A DNA stretch of 64,000 nucleotides from Blepharisma japonicum (taxonomy: Eukaryota > Ciliophora > Heterotrichea > Heterotrichida > Blepharismidae), in NCBI GenBank assembly GCA_949751835.1, contig CATKHK010000077.1, positions 1-64,000 of the forward strand, read 5' to 3'. The notes beneath the pieces were generated by a model. That model was not told the origin of the DNA. It saw only the letters and a list, made by a program, of their open reading frames with translations, and searched no databases. Below, piece after piece: positions 56,566-64,000 of this stretch. Numbering within the stretch: position 1 is the first letter of the stretch; each line of letters opens with the position of its first letter. Made by a program: the position numbers and the translations under genes.

Positions 56566-56688
56566 ATGGTGGAGGAGGAGGAGGTAAAACGATATTTCGA
56601 TCCAGACTGCTTACCTGAGGTTAAGTATTCATCTAAATACTCTTCTCTTGAAATTTATTCTTGCAAATTACATGCCGCAAAGTATTAA
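56566..56688 (+). pseudogene. 5' stub of a zinc-motif gene
   Basis: Forty codons that match the start of the gene at 52263 almost base for base (MVEEEEVKRYFDPDC ... YSSKYSSLEIYSCKLHAAK), then TAA. The first zinc Cys is Tyr here. The DNA after the stop has no similarity to the rest of the gene. It is a truncated by-product of the PUF segment duplication. Confidence 0.75.
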
Positions 56689-57646
56689 CCTATAAATAAT
56701 ATAAATTCCAAAATAATTAGGATTCATGATAAGCCGATCCAAAAGTTAAAAGTAAGTAATAATTTAAGTTGGATGAATTTTTTCTGATGCAAATATTTTT
56801 GGCAATCCCCTTTAGATAAGTTAATTTTAAAAATAATAAATCTAGTATTTCTTTATGCAGTTTATCTTAAGTTCTATTTTATTATTCGAATAATTTGATT
56901 AATTTTTAATTAAACAAAGATTTTATTTTACAGATGAGAAAGGCTTTTTGAATATCTAAAATTATTCACACTCTATGTGAAAAAGAAATTTTTGCTCTTA
57001 GAGAGAAGGAATTAGAAGAAATTATGACTGCATTTAATGAATATATGGAAATATGAAAGGATAATAGCGAAAAATTGAATTTTAGAATTCTTAGCTTAAT
57101 ATATTCCATCCTGTAATCATTTTGCATCTGGAGTTTGAAAATTTGAAGCTTGAGAAGGCTATTTATTAATTAAAAATTAATTTAATTAAAAGGTCTCTAA
57201 CAGGGCTTGATTTACAAAAGATTTTTGTGGTTATCTTGTGAGAATAAAATACAAATACAATTAATAGATTATGATTTGCAGCTAGAGGAGCTTTTAGATG
57301 CGAAAATAAAAAGAACTAAAAGCATTAATTTGGAACAGCAGCTGACTATATGATAAAGAAGTGAACAAAATAATATACAGGATCTAAAATGAGTGTTTCG
57401 TTTAGATATTTGCATTATTACAGCGGTCTAATAAGTCTCTGAGCCCAAAAGGTTTAAATGGAGTTGAATTTTGTGAACTGTCTTATAATTTATCAAGCCA
57501 ATCAAGATGTTGATTGAGTAATCGCAGCTAAAGAATTTAAGCGAAATATAACTTTTTCCTTTCAAACAAAACTTTATTTAACCAAACTTCTTCTTATACA
57601 TGAGTTAAAAATTAAGCACCATTTAACCATAAATTTCTATTAAGAA
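56689..57646. other. spacer with small coding-like fragments
   Basis: A 60-codon open frame with UGA as Trp lies at 56934-57116 (MRKAFWISKIIH ... EIMTAFNEYMEIW), and another coil-like piece at ~57270-57410 (DLQLEELLDAKIKRTK). Both lack a recognisable family and are probably relics. The rest is AT-rich. Confidence 0.4.
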
Positions 57647-58717
57647 TTAATCTAGGCGAGCGTAGATCGCTTCTAACTGTGTTATTTCTTGAGGACTTCC
57701 CATAAAGCATGGAGATCTCTGATGAATGTGCTCTGGAACTGTATCTAACAATCTTCTTTTTCCATCAGTGGCCTTTCCACCTGCAAGCTCCATAATAAAG
57801 CTCATAGGCAAAACCTCATACAAAAGTCTTAATTTACCTTTAGGAGACTTACTATCTGCAGGGTACATAAAAATACCTCCATATAGTAACGTTCTATGGA
57901 CATCTGAAACCATGGACCCCACATATCTCAAAGAATACGGGCTTCCATCTTCAGGGTTTTTGACTGAATTTACAAATTCTGTGACTGCTGAATCCCAGTA
58001 CAGTGAATTTCCTTCATTAACCGAGTAAATGTGGCCTCTCTCTGGGATTTTCATATTTGGATGCGTTAAAATGAAGTCGCCAATGGAATTGTCTAGGGTA
58101 AAGCAATCCACTTTGCCATTTTTTACAGCCAAAACGAGCTGAGTCGAGCTTCCATAAATGCAATACCCAGCAGCTTCAATTTCAGTGCCACTTCTCAAGA
58201 AGTCTCTTACTGAGACTTGAGCATTGATATTTGGTCTTTTCCATATGGCAAAAATGGAACCAATTGAGACATTGACGTCAATATTGGAAGACCCATCAAG
58301 AGGGTCGAAGGCAATAATGTACTTTCCTGAGTCTACGTCGTCCATGATGTAGATTTTGTCTTCTTCTTCACTGACCAAAGCTGCGATTTTGTTTGAAAAT
58401 TTCAATGAGTTGATAAAGATGTCATTGGCGAGGATGTCGATGGGCTTTTGCTGCTCTCCTTGGACGTTTTCGGATCCAGCAAGACCATAGAGGGAGACGA
58501 TTCCAGCTTTCCTTACTGCATTGCTGACGAACTTGCAAGCAAGCATGATTGAGTTGAGGATCTGGGTAAGATCACCTTTGGCTTCTGGGTGGCGTCTCTG
58601 GTCAGTCATAATGGAACGAGTCAAGGTGATTGGGTTCGTATCGATAGGAATATGTATCTCCTTTGTCTCAGCCATTATTTTTTTATAAAGACTATCCATC
58701 TTATTTGATTTTATCAT
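57647..58717 (-). CDS. fructose-1,6-bisphosphatase, class I
   Basis: 356 residues, close to the usual ~340. The enzyme hydrolyses fructose 1,6-bisphosphate to fructose 6-phosphate, a control step of gluconeogenesis in the cytosol. Family motifs are present: GDLTQILNSIMLACK near the N-terminus, VSEEED (115-120), and the metal-site FDPLDGSSNIDVNVSIG (137-153). Downstream blocks follow: GTxxSIF-type strands, LRYVGSMVSDVHRTLLYGG (~275) and GKLRLLYEVLPMSFIMELAGGKA (~300). Possible starts are 58717, 58699 (MDSLYKK) and 58672 (MAETKE); I keep the longest, with low certainty over the first 18 residues. No in-frame TGA. Unrelated to the PUF genes on either side. Often called FBP1 in animals. Confidence 0.95.
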   Translation of the reverse strand: MIKSNKMDSLYKKIMAETKEIHIPIDTNPITLTRSIMTDQRRHPEAKGDLTQILNSIMLACKFVSNAVRKAGIVSLYGLAGSENVQGEQQKPIDILANDIFINSLKFSNKIAALVSEEEDKIYIMDDVDSGKYIIAFDPLDGSSNIDVNVSIGSIFAIWKRPNINAQVSVRDFLRSGTEIEAAGYCIYGSSTQLVLAVKNGKVDCFTLDNSIGDFILTHPNMKIPERGHIYSVNEGNSLYWDSAVTEFVNSVKNPEDGSPYSLRYVGSMVSDVHRTLLYGGIFMYPADSKSPKGKLRLLYEVLPMSFIMELAGGKATDGKRRLLDTVPEHIHQRSPCFMGSPQEITQLEAIYARLD

Positions 58718-59556
58718 TAAAGATTAGGACTTCTAGAAATTCCTTTTATTTAAGCTTTTGCCTGGATAAGATCAAATATCAATATATTTTTATATGATTT
58801 GCCTTAGCTTTTGAATTAAAAGAAAAAATTCTATCATATTTTTAATCAATAATTTTAAGTCTGAGGAATAAATATATAAGCAAATTAGTGACTACTTGGA
58901 TTAATAGCTTCGAAATGGTTCATAGTTCAAAATTTAATATCATCCACTACGGCATTTACTGGGTTTACTTAATTCATAATTATTCATTAAGATTAAGGAA
59001 ATCTTATAAGATGATATTTTATTACTCAATTAAATTAAGATTCTTATATGAGTCCTATATTAATTGATTAAAGATTATCTTGCTTGCAAGGCTTAATAGG
59101 ACTTTAGTTTATAGATTTGCAATAACACAAATTTTATTTAGGGTAAAATTTTAATATTCTCATCAGAATACTAATGGAATCAGAAAAATTGATTGTCTAC
59201 AAGACTCTTGAAAAATCATTAAGCTTATCTAATCATAGCACGAGCTTGATAAGACTTTAGGTGAAGAGATATTTGAAAAAAGGTTAAAATTTTAATATGA
59301 ATTATAATCAAGTGGAATTATGGCTTTTTATTCTTCCTTGTAAATGGTGAATATAATAAAGATTCTTAATAAATTTATAATTAAATATTAAAATACATAA
59401 TTTTATCTTGAATTTTAAAGGAATTTGTTAGGGAATTCGCATAAAGAGGATTTAGAGAAAAGCAATTACCTAATTTAATCATTTTTTTCTCAGCGTTCTA
59501 ATTATTCAAAAATAAAAAGCCAAGTATCTAAATATCAGGGACATTAATTAGTATAC
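58718..59556. other. gene-free stretch
   Basis: AT-rich; the left part is the FBPase promoter region and the right part is the PUF 3' flank shared with the other copies. Confidence 0.5.
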
Positions 59557-60708
59557 TTAACTAAGATAAGATAAAATTTCATCCCATCGCGGCTTCAATT
59601 TTTTCTGATGAATCTGAGGAATTGCTGTCAAAATTGCTCTCTTCAACCCTTCCCTCAGCTCTGCCTCCGATTCCAGCGCAGCAGTTCTTAACACATAGCA
59701 GCCATAAGGGCATCCCAGTAAGACTTGTATTTTTCCTCCACTTATTAGCTCATTAACAATCTCACGCCTCATTCTTTCTTCTTTCAGGCACTTTTCCATC
59801 ACATTTGACGAATATTTTTGTATACAAAGCTGGACGACCTTCCCTTTTATACAATTTATGATCTGGAACGAGCATTCTTCTTGCCATGTATCAATCATAT
59901 GCTGAAGTGCATAATTTCCATATGGGTCTTGCATTAGCACAATAGCTTGTCCTAGCAACTCATTGAAAACTTGAGGATCATTGACGCATTTCTTTATGAC
60001 GCATAAGCCAAGCTTGTCAAGTGCCAGCTCTCGGACATGTCCTACAATTTCGCGGATAATAAAATGACGATTTTTTAATGTACCCAGTAGTCCTTGAATT
60101 ACGTGAGATGCATTGGTCTCCATTGAAAGTCTTACCACATGGCCTTGGAACGCTTTCTGATATACAGCTTCTTCTTCAGGTAAGCTCGCAAGCCTAATTA
60201 CAGTCTGCAAAGAATGGGTCCCTCGAGAATTTTTAGAGACTGAGATAAGGTCATCTTTCATTGCGTTTAAAAGAGCCAATCTCTGCCCTGAGGAACAGCT
60301 TTGGAAAAGGGTCTGACACATGTAGTTCCCATAGAGGTCTGACATAAGTTCTCCTAAGAATGGAGAAACGACTTCAACAATCTGCTCGATTTCTTCAGGC
60401 CGACTTCTTGCAATGAACTGCTGCGCCCTTTTGCTGCCTGATTTGGACCGGCATAAGAAAGGGACATTTGCGATCGTAAACTCAAAGTCAGGGTTGTTGG
60501 GGTCAAATTCTTCGCTATAAGATAGAGATGGCTCTTCGTCAAGGATCCCACTTAGACATTGAGAAACTGAGGCATGCATTAGCTCTGAGCGGGAACTGCT
60601 GCGGGTAGGGTTATTAGTGCCGTCTCAGCTTCGACCTAGAAAATCATCTGGAAATGATCCACTATTATTATTAGTTGGAATGTCCAGTCTATTTTTTCTA
60701 TGTTCCAT
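59557..60708 (-). CDS. Pumilio-family (PUF) RNA-binding protein, copy C
   Basis: 383 residues, starting MEHRKNRLDIPTNNN at 60708 and containing one in-frame TGA (60625-60627, SWDGTNN) in the polar leader; without UGA as Trp, the shared N-terminus would be lost. Eight repeats have core five-residue motifs of about SKRAQ, NYMCQ, THSLQ, SHVIQ, LCVIK, NYALQ, SNVME and CYVLR. Of the three copies, this one is closest to textbook PUFs (NYxxQ for U in repeats 2 and 6, SNxxE for G in repeat 7). It is the likely functional reference copy of the cluster. It ends in TAA. Role: sequence-specific mRNA control in the cytoplasm. Confidence 0.85.
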
Positions 60709-61396
60709 TAATTTATTAGATAATAGAAATGAGGCTATATATATAGAATAACAAGAATGGTTTGGTGAATATGAATTTTATAAGGCTGGATAATCTTGGC
60801 TTAACATCTGTGCGATTGATAGACAAACATTAAGCTTCAGCTATTAAATGGGACAAAGAGATAGACTCTGATCTGATTTATTTTTTGATTACAAGACTAT
60901 GCCTCTGATGCGGATGTGAAATTATTCAATAAATTAATATGAAAATTTTTTCGAACTCATAGCTTTATCCATAGACTCTTAAAATCATACTTTATTTCAT
61001 GTCTGGATTTTAAGTCCCATTCTTTCAAATCAAGCTTAAATGGTCTGACATAATTCAATCAAAGATAGCTTGCTTTGCGAAAGTTCTAATATTTGAATTC
61101 ACGCTTGAATTAGCAATATTGCAAAACTTAAACTCTAAGGACGGTCAATTTCATCATATCTGCTTCATTCTTATATAATATTTTTCAAGCTATTTCTAAA
61201 AACTCCCAAAAAGTTTATTTTTATTATAAATTATTGATCAGAACTTGCTAAGATTCATTAATTCTACCACAAAATTCCTCTCCTAAATTCCCATTTCTTT
61301 AACCAACTTATACATAGATCTTCTGCATTTTCTCTATTTTTCTTTTAATTTATTCACATGTCAGTCTGCTCTCCATAATTCTTGTTGAAAGAATAA
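60709..61396. other. divergent promoter region
   Basis: AT-rich spacer between PUF copy C and the plus-strand transporter. Its middle and right part (to about 61260) has weak similarity to the 5' flanks of the other PUF copies. Confidence 0.5.
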
Positions 61397-62839
61397 ATGA
61401 ATACTTCTGATGGAAATGGTGATAATGAGCTTTTAAGGGAAAACGCACCACTTAAAAATACATTTTTTCTCGTTGTACTTACCATAACTGCAGCTATCGG
61501 AGGCTTTCTATTTGGATATGACACAGGGATTATCGGAGGTGCTAATCTATATATTTATGACGATCTAGGCTACGACACCCCTATTGTATTAGAAACAGTT
61601 GTCAGCTTAACAGTGGTCGGCGCTATCTTTGGAGCACTAGCTGCAGGTCCTTTTTCTGACAAAAAAGGAAGGAAGCCCACAATTATTGTAGCGGACTTCG
61701 CTTTTATAGTAGGAGCTGTGCTAATGGCCGTCGCCCCAAGTGTATGGGTACTCATGGTAGGCCGATTTATTGTAGGATTAGGTGTTGGGTCTGCAGCTAT
61801 GGTAATTCCTGTCTATTTAGCTGAGTCAGCTCCGAGAGAACTGAGAGGGACCATTGTAAGTGTTAACGTTTTGTTTATAACTTCAGGACAATTAATTGCA
61901 TACTGCATCTGTCTCGCATTAGGAGACCATTGAAGATGAATGCTTGGCCTTGCTGCGTTCCCTGCTGCAATACAAGCCTGTGGGATGTTCTTTTTGCCAG
62001 AAAGTCCAAGGTTTTTATACAAAATTGGGAAAACTGAAGAAGGATTAAACACTTTACTTCTAATAAGGCTAAACTGGCGGCATAGGAAATATGAATTTAT
62101 AGAAGACGAGGTCCGAGGAATAATCCAGTCTATAAAAGAAGAAGGAAATTATTCTTATACAGAACAATACAGGCTATTATTTAAAAACTGCAAAAAGTCA
62201 GCAAAAGTAGGAATTGGGCTACAGTGCTTACAGCAGCTTTGTGGAATTAATACCGCCATGTATTATGGTCCTCAAATAATGCAGGTTGCAGGATTTGACT
62301 CATCAGGAAGGGCAGCAATTGTGGCAAGCCTCCCTATTGCGTTTGCTAATATGGTAGGAACTTTTATATCGGTTGGATATATAGATAAGCTTGGGAGAAG
62401 ATCGACGCTACTTTATACGATTCCGCCGATGGTGTTTTTCTTGCTGTGTCTGGGGACAAGTTTTATATTTATTACTTTTCTGGATGCAGGGGAAGTTGTG
62501 CAGTATTTGGCTGTTTTTTCACTGCTGGTTTATATTTTATCGTTTTCTGTAGGAATGGGGACGTGTCCGTGGATTGTGAATTCGGAAATTTTCCCTTTAA
62601 ATTTAAGAAGTGCGGCCAATAGCGCGTCTACGACTGCAAATTGGGTCTCAAATTTTATTGTTTCTATGACTTTTGCGTCTGCTATTTCTTTTGCAGCGGG
62701 GAGAGTAGGAGTTTGGGTTGTGCTTGCTGGATTCGGAGTTCTCAGCTGGTTCTGGGTGTATAGGCTGCTTCCCGAAACCAAAGGAAAATCATTAGAAGAG
62801 ATTTTGATTATGTTTCAAACAAGAAAGGAAGTTGACTAA
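61397..62839 (+). CDS. MFS sugar (or inositol) transporter
   Basis: 480 residues with UGA as Trp at 61931-61933 and 61937-61939 (GDHWRWMLGLAAFPA); both fall at the well-conserved W(R)WM position of sugar porters, a strong support for the code. Twelve membrane segments can be followed. Motifs: GYDTGIIGGA in TM1, GPFSDKKGRKP after TM2, RFIVGLGVGSA in TM4, PESPRFLY after TM6, QQLCGINTAMYYGP in TM7, DKLGRRSTLL, and PETKGKSLEEI at the end. The family imports hexoses or myo-inositol, by proton symport or facilitated diffusion; the GYDTGxIxGA start resembles proton/myo-inositol carriers. The soluble central loop has normal length. Plasma or vacuolar membrane. Confidence 0.92.
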
Positions 62840-62878
62840 GTGAATTGGATAGATTTATGTTATAGAAATAACTTATAA

Positions 62879-63175
62879 ATGGATAATTTATTAGGAGTTT
62901 CTGACTGCTACAAAGCGTGTAATGAAGAGTTCTCGATCGCTGATCCTAACCGACTCTTCTGCAAGAAAGGGTGTGATAGCGACGAAAAATTCTTAGAATG
63001 CAAATCAGAATTCTGTCCTGGGCTATGCATAAAAAGCGAGCTTGGAGAAGAAGACAATAAACGTGGAGGCTGGTCCAAGCTGTTTTCAAGAGCACCTGGC
63101 TCACGCCCTGATGCCTGCCTGAATGCATGCTTTTTCGGCTGCTCTCATAAAGATGAAGAAGAAAATGATGATTAA
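62879..63175 (+). CDS. small Cys-rich acidic protein
   Basis: 98 residues, beginning 39 bp after the transporter stop on the same strand. Twelve Cys residues fall in CX3C- and C-G-C-like groups: DCYKACNEEF, FCKKGC, LECKSEFCPGLC, then ACLNACFFGC near the end, with an acidic tail. There is no signal peptide and no membrane segment. The paired CX3C spacing is reminiscent of twin-CX3C mitochondrial proteins, but the fit is not exact. Function unknown. It has its own ATG at the start of a well-formed frame and ends in TAA. Confidence 0.65.
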   Translation: MDNLLGVSDCYKACNEEFSIADPNRLFCKKGCDSDEKFLECKSEFCPGLCIKSELGEEDNKRGGWSKLFSRAPGSRPDACLNACFFGCSHKDEEENDD

Positions 63176-63411
63176 TTTAATGTTAAAATCGCATTATTAG
63201 GAGGGAAGATCTTGCCATTTCGCATTTATTTGTTGTTAGATAAATTATTTTAGACAGAGTTTTTAACACCGAGGCCTGAATTAAAGAGATTTTTATTTAA
63301 AATAGAAAAAAAAAACTAAAAGAGTGCTCATATTATGAAAATGATAGATATTTGTATAAAAATAATATGCTATTAATAAGGCATAATAAAAATCTAAATA
63401 ATTGGGAATTA

Positions 63412-63996
63412 TTAAATTGCAACAGCATGAACAACATAATCTCTTCCAAGCCTAAACACACTGTCAATTCTAAACCCAGACTGACTTAGTAGCCTTTCAA
63501 GCTCTTCCTTTGTTCTTGCCTTTGAATTCGTATAAGCATTCAAAAGTACGTCAAACCATCTGTCTGACTGGTATTGAGGATCACCCCTGACCAAAATTGG
63601 ATCAATTATTTTCAAATTTTTTCCAGGCTCCAATGCTTTTCTACAATTATCGAAGATCCGCTTGCTGTCATCATCGTTCCAGTCAATAAGAGTATGCTTA
63701 ATAATAATGCAATCAAACCCTTCAGGAACATGATCCAGGAAATTTCCTGAAATAACAGCTAATCTTTCTTGAAATCCATTTTTCTCGATGTTTTTTGTAG
63801 CCCTTTCAGTTACTTCTTCAAGATCAAAAACAGCCCCAGTCAATTCAGCATGAATTTTACACAATTCTATCATAAATGATCCATCAGCTCCACCTATATC
63901 TAAAATCCTATGGGCATTTCCTAGCTCAATTCTGACAAAAGTAGGAATTTCCCTTAACGTCAGAATTGTCATGAAATCTTGAAATGCCGTCAACAT
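63412..63996 (-). CDS. SAM-dependent O-methyltransferase, C-terminal part (cut by window edge)
   Basis: 194 residues visible. RILDIGGADGSF is the SAM-binding motif I; GAVFDLEEV, ISGNFLDHVPEGFDCIIIKHTLIDWNDDDSKRIF and LKIIDPILV follow as in plant/fungal and animal ASMT-type O-methyltransferases (Methyltransf_2). The His in KHTLIDW stands at the catalytic-base position of that family. The final segment (FDVLLNAYTNSKARTKEELERLL ... GFRIDSVFRLGRDYVVHAV) is the normal C-terminus, ended by TAA. The usual ~100-150-residue N-terminal dimerisation domain is not seen, so the gene very probably continues beyond 64000 and the Met at 63996 is internal. Substrate unknown. Confidence 0.85.
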   Translation of the reverse strand: MLTAFQDFMTILTLREIPTFVRIELGNAHRILDIGGADGSFMIELCKIHAELTGAVFDLEEVTERATKNIEKNGFQERLAVISGNFLDHVPEGFDCIIIKHTLIDWNDDDSKRIFDNCRKALEPGKNLKIIDPILVRGDPQYQSDRWFDVLLNAYTNSKARTKEELERLLSQSGFRIDSVFRLGRDYVVHAVAI

Positions 63997-64000
63997 ATGA

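Larger units (their letters stand above)
50340..61260 (-). repeat. segmental triplication of a PUF gene with flanks
   Basis: Three units, roughly 50340-52400, 54400-56690 and 59340-61260, each carry a minus-strand PUF gene and related flanking DNA. The first two also share 5' flank sequence (for example CATAACTTGTCTTTTCTTTGT at ~51757 and ~56166) and the start of a divergent zinc-Kelch gene. The third is more diverged and carries no zinc-Kelch gene. The FBPase gene lies between units two and three. Confidence 0.75.

Noticed and set aside
1-64000. UGA as cysteine (Euplotes-type code) or as a stop with many split genes
   Set aside because: Aligned paralogues and the conserved MFS site show Trp, not Cys, at TGA, and open frames continue past it with conserved sequence.

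Overview
The window looks like nuclear DNA of a heterotrich ciliate, most plausibly Blepharisma. Three things support this. First, UGA is read as tryptophan: many genes are cut by in-frame TGA exactly where a paralogue has Trp, while TAA and TAG end genes. Second, three introns are only 15 or 16 nt long, begin with GT and end with AG, and their removal restores the frame. Third, the DNA is AT-rich with short intergenic spaces. The species is an inference; no rRNA, telomere or other marker lies in the window.

Layout. 0.2-19 kb is an accessory, duplication-rich and partly decayed region. It holds an expanded family of proteins with an N-terminal Cys/His zinc-type motif, a coiled middle and either Kelch (175-1932, 11900-13681, 14882-16670) or TPR repeats (7626-8690, 8916-10402). 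It also holds a strip of fragments of unrelated genes (SEC63-like, M18 aspartyl aminopeptidase, M20 peptidase, unidentified pieces) at 2.9-7.5 kb, and a decayed multi-pass receptor at 17.2-19 kb. That receptor carries a small perfect hairpin whose exact removal between ATAT copies would reopen the local frame. 20-21.8 kb has a small gene with a 15-nt intron and another decayed fragment.

21.9-49.7 kb is mostly intact single-copy or recently duplicated genes: a 2158-residue secreted Ser/Thr-rich surface protein, a C2H2 zinc-finger protein, a coiled-coil protein with a 16-nt intron, a tandem pair of DUF229 sulfatase-fold type II membrane proteins, an HMG-box protein, an uncharacterised protein, a cathepsin B-like protease, a pseudokinase, and a 988-residue protein ending in a CEP164-type WW region.

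50-61 kb is a segmental triplication of Pumilio (PUF) genes, one with a nonsense codon, interleaved with a damaged zinc-Kelch gene and a stub of a second copy. A class I fructose-1,6-bisphosphatase lies between copies two and three. The right end has an MFS sugar transporter, a small Cys-rich protein, and the C-terminal part of an O-methyltransferase that runs off the edge.

No operons are expected or seen. Genes are independently transcribed, and most local relationships are explained by tandem duplication rather than shared pathway. Domain calls are from reading motifs; no database search was run. Coordinates of decayed regions are approximate.
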